Positions 33,448 through 42,580 of a DNA stretch of 64,000 nucleotides are shown here, one piece after another. A program made the translations under genes and the position numbers. The stretch comes from Branchipolynoe longqiensis. Lineage: Eukaryota; Annelida; Polychaeta; Phyllodocida; Polynoidae. The notes under the pieces were generated by a model, which was given only the letters and a program-made list of their open reading frames with translations, made no database searches and was not told the origin of the DNA. Location of the stretch: positions 146,693,810 to 146,757,809 of the forward strand of contig CM059186.1 of NCBI GenBank assembly GCA_030323885.1. Reading direction: 5' to 3'. Every line of letters starts with the position of its first letter. Positions within the stretch are counted from its first letter, which is position 1.

Positions 33448-34349
33448 TGAAGTGGGCGTGCCTACTCGCCTAAAGCCATTTGCGCGCGCGCAAATTGCGC
33501 GCGCGCAAATTGCTAACACTTGTGCACGTGAGGGTTCTCGGTGGTAAAGCGTTGCTTAGCGACTAGCTAAGCAACGAAGGGGGTTCGGGCGTTCGGGGCC
33601 AGACCCGGCGGACGTGTTTCTACACGCTCCGTCGTTTTCCACCGATATTTAGGCTTTTTGGGGTCAAAATTCTAAACTAAATCCTAGAAACTACACGGGA
33701 GGGAACGGGAGACCTGCGTTACTATTTATGTTGGTATCATTGTTAGTCTTTGGTTAAGAATAAATCGTGAGCTCTTGTAAAGGTGAATCAGGACGTTCCT
33801 TGCATTCTTTCCTATCCTCCAGTCTTATTGTAGATTAACCGCTATGAACCTATATTCGATTGCTTTCTATGAACTGAGAGGCCTTAAGCCTAAGTCGGCC
33901 TTCTGCAAGTAATACACCCCTCTGCGGGAATCTAATAACTGACGCATTTACAGAATTAACGTAGTGTAACTTTTAGGCTAGAACCACGACACGTAAGGTA
34001 AATTAAACAGTAGTGACAGCGGCAGCAACTCGTGCTGGACTGCGCATATTTGGATTCATTTAGTAACATTCATAATATCTCTAACGACGAAGGAGGCAGC
34101 CAGTAGTTGAAATAACCTAATATAAATACACTTTAGGCCGATAAATGCGCACGGTGGCAAATCTAGTATTTAGACGATACTCTGGCTGGCGCCTACAGTA
34201 CGGGACGGACACCGACGACGGGATACGCGCAGGCGGGCGGTAAGGCTACGACGGCGGCGGCGGGCCAAGGAAATTCACATGGAAACAATTAATTATATTA
34301 ACACGTTAGGCTCGCCTTAAGCGGGGGTGGAATAGCCAGACGGTTAAAC
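33448..34349 (+). repeat. 5' LTR
   Basis: 902 bp, starting TGAAGTGGGCGTGCC and ending GACGGTTAAAC directly before the primer site. U3 opens with tandem palindromic GCGCGCGCGCAAATT units (33478-33510). An AATAAA lies at 33759-33764. A hairpin is formed by GTTGCTTAGC...GCTAAGCAAC (about 33552-33575). Very close to the 3' LTR at 52326. Confidence 0.95.
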
Positions 34350-34368
34350 TGGTGCCGTGACCAGGATT
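34350..34368 (+). promoter_or_regulatory. Primer-binding site for tRNA-His
   Basis: TGGTGCCGTGACCAGGATT begins immediately after the 5' LTR. Its reverse complement ends in CCA preceded by the T-arm/acceptor sequence TCACGGCA, which is the 3' end of animal tRNA-His(GTG) as I recall it. All 19 bases fit, so minus-strand DNA synthesis would be primed by tRNA-His. Confidence 0.85.
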
Positions 34369-35475
34369 AGTAAGGAGTGTAACACCTTTTGATTCATCTT
34401 CTATACGCGAATTTGAAATTCTAAAAACAAACGGTGCGTGGTCATAGTGACAGCGCATTGGTATGTGACAGGACGTACGGGTTCTGCGCTAGCGCTGCAA
34501 TGCGCCCCTGACGATTTAGGGAGTACTGGGAAGACATTAATATACGGGATATTAGTGTTGACTAAATTGGACTCCTGTTATGGTTTTGCGGCTAGCTTTA
34601 AATACATTTCGCCGCGAGGGTATAGGCCTTGAGTCCGCGGTGGGTACCTCTACGCGAATTGTGGCCTGAGGAGCGTAGATCCACAATAATGGCGTACCTT
34701 TGTGTCGCTCCGATGGGCGGGGGCGTACGGGACGTGGACTAGCTATCCCGGCATGAAGTCTCACGCGCATTATATTTAGTTAGAGTTTTTAAAAAATTTG
34801 CTACTGCGGCCTTGCCGATATTAGGATCGGTCAGAGATTAAGTTAGGCCGTAGGCAGTAGCGTTGAGCTAGCCCGCTTGTTTTTATTTTGTTACGTAGTA
34901 TCCTAGCGACGTGGCGCGTCGCGATAAGGGAGGACGTCAGAGGGCGTATTTGGAGCATTAGGTCAGTAGTCCAGTGGCTGCTCGACTGATTGGTCAGTTT
35001 CCTCGCGTGCTGCGTGTGTCACATTTTTTGATTCTTTCATTCACTCTGTCTTGTTTTACAATCTAGTAAACCATTTTCTGTTCCCTTATTGGGGACGGTT
35101 TGGACATCAGGAGATAAAACAGTTTTTTTGCTATTCTAAATTACGGGTATATATTCTAAGTAATAACAAGAACACGAGTAAGGAAGACGGATTGAACTAT
35201 CTGGGTATTTTTCAGTCAGTTTCCCTTAGTTGCTCACATTTATTCTGGGATATCGTTTATTTTCATCTTCCTCGGGGTTTACAGAATTTTCGGCTGGTTT
35301 GTTTTTTCTTTAGAGACTTCTCTTTTCACTATCTAAATATCTAATAACAATAAATACATTCTTTGTAGCTAAAGAAACATTTAAGTCGGTCTCAAAACAG
35401 ATAAAAAAAATATATATAAAGTTCAGAGGAAGTGAGAATACACCCAAAGTAGGCAGGACAGCAGCCCGCGGCTAA
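34369..35475 (+). other. Retroelement leader, no gene
   Basis: About 1.1 kb between primer site and the first open frame of the body. A 97-codon frame at 35051-35344 is rich in Phe/Leu/Ser and matches nothing I know. Expected to carry packaging and splice-donor signals; none identified with certainty. Confidence 0.5.
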
Positions 35476-35928
35476 CGAGGTCTAGAGCTGGCTAAAAAAA
35501 AAGAGTTGGGAGAAGGGCCTCCCCCCTCCCGTCGCAGTTGCTTGCGCTCAGCAGCGACTGTGGCAGAAGAGGGGGATGCGCGTGAAACACCGTCCTTGGA
35601 TGGTGTATCAGTTGAATCGGACAGTGTCCGTAGTACAGGGGTCTCACCCTTTCAATTTACGGCGGACCCAGTCCGGCCTGACGGGGTTTTTCCCCACTCT
35701 GCAAAGGTTGACCCAGCTCCGGCTGGTAAGACCTTGCTTGCTGTACCCTCGTTGGTGTTACCAACCCCGTTGAATGCGCACGCGCAAAATGCGCACGCGC
35801 AAAATCTCGGGGTTACTGAAGGGGCGCAAAAAGCGCTCAGGGTCACCCGTGAGGAGGGCAGCCTCTTTTCTTTTCTCCCGAGAGAAAAGACGGAGGCCAC
35901 CCGGCCCTGTCGCTGCCACCCCCCATAA
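35476..35928 (+). CDS. Upstream frame (ORF0) overlapping the gag start; no AUG
   Basis: An open frame of about 150 codons that contains no methionine. The first possible near-cognate start is TTG at 35506. It ends in TAA at 35926-35928, whose last A is the A of the gag ATG (TAATG). That arrangement is known from other retroelements and viruses as a site of termination-coupled reinitiation. The product would be Pro/Ser/acidic, with a tandem AHAQNAHAQN stretch encoded by a duplicated GCGCACGCGCAAAAT motif (35774-35804). No family recognised. It may be expressed from a non-AUG start, by splicing, or be non-coding sequence; the exact stop-start overlap is the main argument that it matters. Confidence 0.4.
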   Translation, partial: RGLELAKKKELGEGPPPSRRSCLRSAATVAEEGDARETPSLDGVSVESDSVRSTGVSPFQFTADPVRPDGVFPHSAKVDPAPAGKTLLAVPSLVLPTPLNAHAQNAHAQNLGVTEGAQKALRVTREEGSLFSFLPREKTEATRPCRCHPP

Positions 35929-37442
35929 TGGATGTATCCTATATGGTCCCTGCAGCACAGCAAGCTGGCCACTATGACCAGCTAGCAAAGTTAGACGAGC
36001 GCGAAAGGAAACTCCTCGCGCGCGAAAATGAGCTGCATGCACAATGGCAAGCATTAGCTGAGTGGCGTGCACACGATACCCCCGGAGGGGGCGTGTCCCC
36101 CCGGCAAGCTAGCGCGCAAATTGCGCCCACAGGGCCTGCCCCTACCAATGCCACCCAGGCTAACCAGCTGCCAACAGCTGGTGTCCATCAGGAAACCACA
36201 GGGGTCACCTCCTTGGCGACACACGGTTTTACCGTGGAAGAGCAAGCTCTGATTCAAAATAACCCAGCCATTCGCAGGGCTGTAATGGAGGCATCCAATA
36301 TCAACCCAGGTATTGGCGCCTCGGCGGTCAATCGGTCGCTATATCTACGTGACCGTAATATAAGTGTCCACGAGCAGTATCAACCGGCTATGGTTCGAGC
36401 TGTGGAAGTTGCCCCATTCGACGGTATCAACCAAGATTGGGAGTCATGGTGGGAAAAATTCAGTAAGGCAATGTCAGTTAATCGGTGGAACGAGACCACT
36501 GCTCTAACGCGCCTGCTGCATTTATTACAAGATGGCCCTGGCCAACTAGCAGTAGACAGGTGGGAGCAAGATAGATGCGCCACCTTAGATGAGTTAGTGG
36601 AAGCACTAGCATGGCAATTTAAAGGGATGGATCCCTTGTCCAAGTGGGAACTCTTTGAGAAGATATTTCAACGTCCGTCAGACTCAGCAAATTCCGTTTA
36701 TTATGGGATGATGCTCGAGTCAGAGGCCAGGAAAGCTGGCCTAGGTTGTGGTATGTCGCGTGATTTAATTGCGCGCAAAACCGTATCCGTGTTCATCAAT
36801 GGTCTCCATGACCGTGAAGAACGCGATATGATCTTTAAACAATGGTCTCCTGGTAAGCATACCATGGAGGACATTTATCAAATGTTACGAGATTATGCAG
36901 CCAAGGCCCGTATGGCCCCGGCTAAACGCTCAGTGGCGGGAATTGCTTCCTCCCCGGACCAATTGGTGTATGGGAACGATTCCCCATACGATGATGGTAA
37001 CGTAGGTATCAGTGCCTTCAATGGGCAGGGCTCTCGACCCTACAACAATAGGCCACATCAGTCTGGCAGAAGGAACTGGGGGGATAGACGCCCAGAATTC
37101 AACCCCGATATACAGGGTAGATCCACAGGGTCGTCTACAAGAACAACTCCAGGACGCGCACGCGTCACGGAGGATACAGAATGTTTCAGGTGTCGAGGAT
37201 TCGGCCATATGGCATTCCGTTGCGCTGTTGCAAAACCTCGTTCCTTAGAACAAGCTATGGTAGCAGGTGATCGTCAGGGGCGCGATAATTCACGCCACGA
37301 CCCTAATACACTAGCTAAGCTACAAGCGGCTGGAGGCGCGCAAAACGCGCGTGGTGGTAAGCCTCTGCCGCCGGCGAGAACGCATATCGCGCCCCCCCCA
37401 CAAAAATGTTGCAGCCATGCCTATAGAAGGCATGTCACCTGA
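35928..37442 (+). CDS. Gag polyprotein (capsid and nucleocapsid)
   Basis: 504 codons from the ATG in the TAATG overlap. The N-terminus has a charged coiled-coil-like stretch (QLAKLDERERKLLARENELHAQWQALAEW, about residues 20-50). Residues ~155-330 have the retrotransposon Gag capsid pattern (PFDGINQDWESWWEKFSKAM, ALTRLLHLLQDGPGQLAVDRW, KTVSVFINGLHDREERDMI). One CCHC zinc knuckle C-x2-C-x4-H-x4-C lies at about residues 419-432 (CFRCRGFGHMAFRC), followed by a basic tail. Role: assembles the cytoplasmic particle and binds genomic RNA. The frame ends prematurely at 37440. An eight-base C-run at 37392-37399 appears to hold one base too many, because the +1 frame stays open from there to TAA 37471, right behind the slippery site. 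Confidence 0.93.
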   Translation: MDVSYMVPAAQQAGHYDQLAKLDERERKLLARENELHAQWQALAEWRAHDTPGGGVSPRQASAQIAPTGPAPTNATQANQLPTAGVHQETTGVTSLATHGFTVEEQALIQNNPAIRRAVMEASNINPGIGASAVNRSLYLRDRNISVHEQYQPAMVRAVEVAPFDGINQDWESWWEKFSKAMSVNRWNETTALTRLLHLLQDGPGQLAVDRWEQDRCATLDELVEALAWQFKGMDPLSKWELFEKIFQRPSDSANSVYYGMMLESEARKAGLGCGMSRDLIARKTVSVFINGLHDREERDMIFKQWSPGKHTMEDIYQMLRDYAAKARMAPAKRSVAGIASSPDQLVYGNDSPYDDGNVGISAFNGQGSRPYNNRPHQSGRRNWGDRRPEFNPDIQGRSTGSSTRTTPGRARVTEDTECFRCRGFGHMAFRCAVAKPRSLEQAMVAGDRQGRDNSRHDPNTLAKLQAAGGAQNARGGKPLPPARTHIAPPPQKCCSHAYRRHVT

Positions 37443-37463
37443 ATTCTTAGCCGATGCTGAGTA

Positions 37464-37470
37464 TTTAAAT
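37464..37470 (+). promoter_or_regulatory. Candidate -1 ribosomal frameshift heptamer, gag to pol
   Basis: T TTA AAT fits X-XXY-YYZ (TTT AAA T) in the frame that encodes the natural gag end, and the next zero-frame codon is TAA (37471-37473). A -1 slip here enters exactly the frame of the protease/RT, which opens only three bases upstream (last stop 37458-37460). Confidence 0.65.
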
Positions 37471-39578
37471 TAAATGCAGCTGCAACGCCGGGAGTGTTGT
37501 CAGCTTTGCTACATGAGGGGAACCTTCCAGGCCCACCTGTTCTCAGTGGGGCCCAACCCTTATCACACCATGTCTCGGGTGACTGGTGTTCCTCAGAGTG
37601 TGATGCCACAGAGGTGCCAGTGGCTGCGATTTGCGTCCGTCAGGTTTTCCTGGCGGGTATGAGATCGTTGCGCGCGCAAAATGCGCAGAGCCGGGTGCCC
37701 GATGTGTGCATGGATTATATATTGACGAGAACCGGTCTAGACTTAAATAATGTAGGCGAACGAGACCAGTTCGCTATGAATATTTTCCCACTAAGTGGGA
37801 AAAGATGGTATGTGCCCATCAACATTAGAGGATCTGAGGGATTCTTTCTTATTGACACAGGCGCGGCTATGTCTGTGATAGGAAAGAGATTCTTTGATGA
37901 CCTCAATTTAAATGCGCGTAACGTGGCTTCCGACGTGAAACCATTGAGTGTTACGGGCCTAGTTATCCCTCAATTTGGTTGTACAGATATCCCGTTGGGT
38001 ATCGCCAATCAGATTTTTTACTCGCCAGTTTTAATAGTTGATATACCAGAGGATGGTATATTGGGGAGCGACTGGATGTCGTTCTATGAAGCCAGCCTTT
38101 CCCCACATAATGGACTTTTTGAAGTCTTACAACCGTATAACTTAGTCATGCATTGTCAACTCAGAACAGATTGTGGGTTGGCGTACTTGGCTGAAGATGT
38201 GGATATAGCTGCTCATCAAACTGTGGCAGCTTTGATTACCACCCGACATATAGAGGGGGAAGGACAGTGTCTTATTGAGCCTGACCCTGAATTGCTGGGT
38301 CCGATCGGCCTAACAGCAGCTCCGTCTCTAATAAATGGATCTGCCAGCGCGGCTTTACCACTATTTAATACTACCGACGATTGTGTCCATTTGCTGCGTG
38401 GCCAAATTGTTGGCAATGCCGCGGAGGCCAGATCGCATGGTGCTATTAATAGTCCCACGGCCGCCCTGGTGTTCGACTTATTGAAACGGGAGAGAGGTGT
38501 TGAGGGATTTGGTGGATCCCCTGAACCAGCCTATACGGTGGACAGGAAGCAATTTACTGGCGTACCACAGATCCCTGGCTTTATATTATCCATGGCGGAG
38601 GCCACTCACGTGGATAGAATAGAGGATAAAAGGAAAATTGCAGAGTTCCTTTTTGAATTCTGTGACATATTTGCTAAACCGGATGCTAAGCTGGGGTGGA
38701 CGGATGTGGTGCAACACCATATCGATATTGGTGACAACGCCCCTTTTAGGATACCGTACCGCAGATTAATGGATTCCAAGAAACAAGCCTTGGAAGATGA
38801 GGTGGTAAAGATGCTGGCCGCGGGAATTATTACGGACAGCACAAGTCCGTTTAGTTCGCCGGTTCATCTAGTTACTAAAAAGGACGGTACGTGGCGATTT
38901 TGTATTGATTATCGTAAGTTAAATGCTATGACGCGCAAAAACGCGTATCCCTTACCGCGCATTGACGAGAGCTTGGATAGCCTGGGAGGAAATCAGTGGT
39001 TCTGCACCTTGGACCTCCAATCGGGATACCATCAAGTCGCGATGCAGCAGGATGATCGAGAGAAAACTGCTTTCATGACTCATATAGGCTTATATGAGTG
39101 GAAGGTAATGCCGTTTGGCTTATGTAATGCTCCTGCCACCTTTGAAAAAATGATGGCAGAAATGTTAACTGGTTTACTATTTACACACTGTTTAGTCTAT
39201 TTAGACGACATTATAATATTTGGGGACACAGTTTCTACATGTCGTAATAATTTAAAGGAAGTGTTTCTGAGACTTCGCAAATTTAAATTAAAACTTAAAC
39301 CGTCCAAGTGCCATTTGTTTCGCAAGGAAACAGAGTACTTGGGCCGTGTCGTTTCTGGTGAGGGCATTAAAGCAGATCCAAAGAAAATTGAGGCTATAAC
39401 CAATTGGCCTGCGCCTAAGTCTCCAAAAGAGACGAAAAGTTTACTGGGGTTTGCGTCTTATTATCGCGATTTCATCCCTCACTTTGCTAACGTCGTCGCT
39501 CCCATACAGGACGTCGCGAATGTTAGCACGCAAGCTTTCGACTGGGGCGAACCTCAGGAATCGGCATTCATCAATTAA
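37464..39578 (+). CDS. Pol, first part: aspartic protease and reverse transcriptase
   Basis: Same frame from the slippery site to TAA 39576. The first AUG or near-AUG is not needed if it is made by frameshifting from gag. Counting from a Met at 37494, the protease active-site DTG (FFLIDTGAAMSVIG) is at about residue 121 and a GSDWM flap-side motif follows. RT: ITDSTSPFSSPVHLVTKKDGTWRFCIDYRKLN, the LDLQSGYHQV motif, MPFGLCNAPATFEKMM, the catalytic YLDD at about 569-572, and SKCHLFRKETEYLGRVVSGEGI in the thumb. Domain order and motif wording are those of Ty3/Gypsy (Metaviridae). The frame stops between the RT connection (LLGFASYYRDFI) and RNase H through a one-base shift around 39564-39572. Confidence 0.95.
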   Translation, partial: FKLNAAATPGVLSALLHEGNLPGPPVLSGAQPLSHHVSGDWCSSECDATEVPVAAICVRQVFLAGMRSLRAQNAQSRVPDVCMDYILTRTGLDLNNVGERDQFAMNIFPLSGKRWYVPINIRGSEGFFLIDTGAAMSVIGKRFFDDLNLNARNVASDVKPLSVTGLVIPQFGCTDIPLGIANQIFYSPVLIVDIPEDGILGSDWMSFYEASLSPHNGLFEVLQPYNLVMHCQLRTDCGLAYLAEDVDIAAHQTVAALITTRHIEGEGQCLIEPDPELLGPIGLTAAPSLINGSASAALPLFNTTDDCVHLLRGQIVGNAAEARSHGAINSPTAALVFDLLKRERGVEGFGGSPEPAYTVDRKQFTGVPQIPGFILSMAEATHVDRIEDKRKIAEFLFEFCDIFAKPDAKLGWTDVVQHHIDIGDNAPFRIPYRRLMDSKKQALEDEVVKMLAAGIITDSTSPFSSPVHLVTKKDGTWRFCIDYRKLNAMTRKNAYPLPRIDESLDSLGGNQWFCTLDLQSGYHQVAMQQDDREKTAFMTHIGLYEWKVMPFGLCNAPATFEKMMAEMLTGLLFTHCLVYLDDIIIFGDTVSTCRNNLKEVFLRLRKFKLKLKPSKCHLFRKETEYLGRVVSGEGIKADPKKIEAITNWPAPKSPKETKSLLGFASYYRDFIPHFANVVAPIQDVANVSTQAFDWGEPQESAFIN

Positions 39579-41533
39579 AACGGTTATTCGCGGAGACACC
39601 TGTACTTGGTTATCCACGCGCGAATGGGCAATTTATCTTGGACACTGACGCTAGCGCATTTGCTATCGCAGGCGCGTTAAGTCAAATACAAGACGACGTT
39701 GAAGTGCCTATCAGTTTTGCCAGCAACAGGTTAAGTGCCTGCCAACGGCGTTATTGTACCACAAAAAGGGAATTAATGGCAATCGTCGTCTATACTAAAA
39801 AATGGAGACATTATTTCTGGGATTCGGAATTCCAGATTCGTACAGACCATCATTCATTAAAATGGTTATTGAACTTTAAAGAGGCGGAGGGTATGATAGG
39901 GCATTGGTTGGCTTGGTTGTCTGAATTTGGCCTAACCAACACGCAAATTACTTATCGACCCGGTCCACAACACATTAACGCTGACGCATTGAGTCGCATT
40001 CCTGTACGTCGTTGTGGCATACCTGAATGTGACGATTGTGGTGCGCACACAGCGGTGGTTGCATCTGTAGTACAGGATCCAGAGGAGGAAAGTGATTTCA
40101 ACTTCTGGACCCAGAACGAATTGCGCCAGGCTCAAGCAGCAGATGGTACATGTTCAGCAATAATCACTTTGCTGAAGGCGCACACGACGAGGCCTCCCAG
40201 GGATCTCATGAGTGCGGAAAATACAGAAACTATCGCATTATTAAACCAATGGGAGCAGTTAATGTTAACAGATGGGTTGTTATGCAGGAATGCACTAAGC
40301 AGCGATGCTCTGACAACTCATCAGCAAATTGTTATTCCTTTCCTTCTAAGGGAGGACGTACTTAAATTTTGTCACTGCCATAAGACCGCTGCGCATTTTG
40401 GGAGAGAAAGAACTCTCGACAAAATGCGCACACAGTATTATTGGCCAGGTATGAATTCACGTGTGCGCGAATGGGTTAAAACCTGCCCAAAATGCGCGCT
40501 TATTAAACCAGGGCTGGGAATGGCTAAAATGCCGTTACAACAACAGATGACCGGCCAACGTTGGGGGCGATTATCCTGCGACTTTGTTTCAGGATTTAAG
40601 CGTACTAGCCGGGGAAATTTAGTGATGTTGGTGGTCCAAGACCATTTTACTAAATATGTCCAAGTCTACCCGTTATGTAATCAAACGGCAGCGGTGGCCG
40701 CACAAGCCTTAGTAGATAATTGGGTACTCATTTTTGGTGCCCCGATTTCATTACACTCTGATCAGGGAAGGGAGTTTGAGTCGGAAACATTCCAGACTAT
40801 GCTTAAACTCATAGGCTGTCATAAAACCTGCACGAATCCCTACTGTCCTAGATCAAATGGGTTAGTCGAACGGTTCAATAGGACCTTAATTTCAGCTTTG
40901 GCCTGTATGGTAAATGAAGATCAGAGTGATTGGGATTTACAAGCCAAATATGTAGCACACGCATATAATTGCACCAAACACTCTGCTACCGGGGTTACTC
41001 CAAATACGCTAGTGTTTGGGGAAGAATTACGCCTACCCTGTGATTTGCAATTCGGGGTGTTACAAAAACATTCCGATGATACATGCACGCCAGCTTTCAT
41101 TAGATGGTTAGAGTGTTGTTTTCACAACGCGTACGGCAGGGTACGTAATAGCACTGGGAAAAGTATTCAAAGAAATACAAATTCTTATGGTAATGCTGAC
41201 TTTCCTAAATTCGTAGTAGGTGACCTGGTACTCAGATATCACGCTCCTACAGCAAATATTAAACTCGCGCCTAACTGGGATGGTCCTTGGGAAATTACCA
41301 AAGTGATATCTGATAACACCGTGGTAATTCAAACGGCACTATCGGCAGCTCGTAAATCTAATACGGGGCGTTTGAAATTGTACACCGGGCGTTTTCCTCC
41401 TGACCTCAAGGACGGTGATAAATTAATTAACGCTGCCTCCAGGCGGGAACCTGATATGGCGCAATCTCCTGACCTGACTCAGCGGGTAACCTTTCCCACG
41501 CGGGAACCGACACCAGGGCCGAGTGACGGTTAA
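39569..41533 (+). CDS. Pol, second part: RNase H and integrase
   Basis: Continues pol in the -1 frame after the break near 39570. RNase H begins FILDTDASAFAIAGALSQ (catalytic Asp), then TKRELMAIVV (Glu), IRTDHHSLKWL (Asp) and HINADALSR. Integrase has an HHCC zinc domain (FCHCHKTAAHFGRERTLDKMRTQYYWPGM...CPKC), the core D,D-35-E catalytic triad at about residues 315, 375 and 411 counted from 39638 (CDFVSG; HSDQGREFE; GLVERFNR), and a C-terminal GPWEI motif corresponding to GPY/F. No chromodomain seen. Stop at 41531. The 1-base break is probably a mutation: there is no slippery heptamer at the junction. Confidence 0.95.
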   Translation, partial: HQLKRLFAETPVLGYPRANGQFILDTDASAFAIAGALSQIQDDVEVPISFASNRLSACQRRYCTTKRELMAIVVYTKKWRHYFWDSEFQIRTDHHSLKWLLNFKEAEGMIGHWLAWLSEFGLTNTQITYRPGPQHINADALSRIPVRRCGIPECDDCGAHTAVVASVVQDPEEESDFNFWTQNELRQAQAADGTCSAIITLLKAHTTRPPRDLMSAENTETIALLNQWEQLMLTDGLLCRNALSSDALTTHQQIVIPFLLREDVLKFCHCHKTAAHFGRERTLDKMRTQYYWPGMNSRVREWVKTCPKCALIKPGLGMAKMPLQQQMTGQRWGRLSCDFVSGFKRTSRGNLVMLVVQDHFTKYVQVYPLCNQTAAVAAQALVDNWVLIFGAPISLHSDQGREFESETFQTMLKLIGCHKTCTNPYCPRSNGLVERFNRTLISALACMVNEDQSDWDLQAKYVAHAYNCTKHSATGVTPNTLVFGEELRLPCDLQFGVLQKHSDDTCTPAFIRWLECCFHNAYGRVRNSTGKSIQRNTNSYGNADFPKFVVGDLVLRYHAPTANIKLAPNWDGPWEITKVISDNTVVIQTALSAARKSNTGRLKLYTGRFPPDLKDGDKLINAASRREPDMAQSPDLTQRVTFPTREPTPGPSDG

Positions 41534-42130
41534 AGTCCACTATTATAAACAATCTTTGGGTGGGGTGCTGTTCATTTTATATTACACGTCCGCGCGTTAA
41601 ATCTGACAGCACCACCACAATCGACGTACTAATAATCGTACAGTCCTAGGTTTATACACCAATAGCGTGTATCTAACGGTAATGGTTAAATATACCTGAC
41701 CTCGGGTTAGGGTATTCATGCTAAAAATGATTCTTCATTTTTCTTGAAGATGTACATGCGTAATAAGGGAATATCGTACGCGTGTGATACGGGTGTAACT
41801 CGATATCAATTCTTGGTGAGTACATGTGCTACTCTCCCTAAAGGGGACTACTATCGTTGAACCATAACATGTACCATATACAGTATGTAATATATTCCAG
41901 TGGGTTATTGGTCATTCTCACCTATTACTAATTATGTCGGCGCATTTCGCGCGGGGACCGTTTATGATAATTATGTTCCTGCCTGCGCGTTTCGCGCCAG
42001 CACCATTTGTAGCATTAATATTTCTCGGTCTTAAAGGTACATCAGGGTAGCATATGTTACTTCAGTAATATACTTATACCAGGTATCATTGTTAGGAATA
42101 GTTCTGTATCTCCTAGGAGGTTATAATTAG
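41534..42130 (+). other. Post-pol spacer, no gene
   Basis: AT-rich and non-coding. Contains two GCGC-TTTC-GCGC palindromes (about 41941-41952 and 41985-41997). Confidence 0.5.
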
Positions 42131-42545
42131 TTGGCCTATGCCAGCTATCGATGATTCAGCTATGGCATAGACCAAATAATTAGGGGTGCACAATAGGCCG
42201 AGACAAGTAAAATGTGTCTGGGAATTTGGGGCTAGGCCAGCTATCGATGGTTCAGCTATGGCCTAGACCCCAAATAAACATACGTATGCAATTTAAAATA
42301 ATAAAAATACAATAGGCCGAGACAAGCAAAATGCGTCGGAGAATTTGGAAATTTTCGGTAGGAATTAATAGAAAGGTGGACTAGGCCAGCTATCGATGGT
42401 TCAGCTATGGCCTAGACCCCAAATAAACATACGTATACAATTTAAAATAATAAAAATACAATAGGCCGAGACAAGTACAATGCGTCTGAGAATTTGGGGC
42501 TAGGCCAGCTATCGATGGTTTAGCTATGGCCTAGACCCCAAATAA
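42131..42545 (+). repeat. Four direct copies of a hairpin-bearing repeat
   Basis: Each copy has the dyad CTAGGCCAGCTATCGATGG followed by TTCAGCTATGGCCTAG (8-bp stem CTAGGCCA/TGGCCTAG, then GCT/AGC). Copies 2-4 are followed by ACCCCAAATAAACATACGTAT and all are linked by AATAGGCCGAGACAAG. Starts are near 42131, 42232, 42381 and 42500, so spacing is about 100, 150 and 119 bp. The last copy ends beside the 3' end of the antisense gene. An inverted relative sits at 50092-50133. Confidence 0.85.
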
Positions 42546-42580
42546 ACATACGTATACAATTTAAAATAATAAAATAAATG

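Noticed and set aside
35051..35344. 97-codon leader frame as a gene
   Set aside because: No recognisable domain, composition typical of chance AT-rich translation.
39560..39580. Programmed frameshift between RT and RNase H
   Set aside because: No X-XXY-YYZ heptamer at the switch and Ty3/Gypsy pol normally reads through here in one frame; a mutation or sequencing error is simpler.
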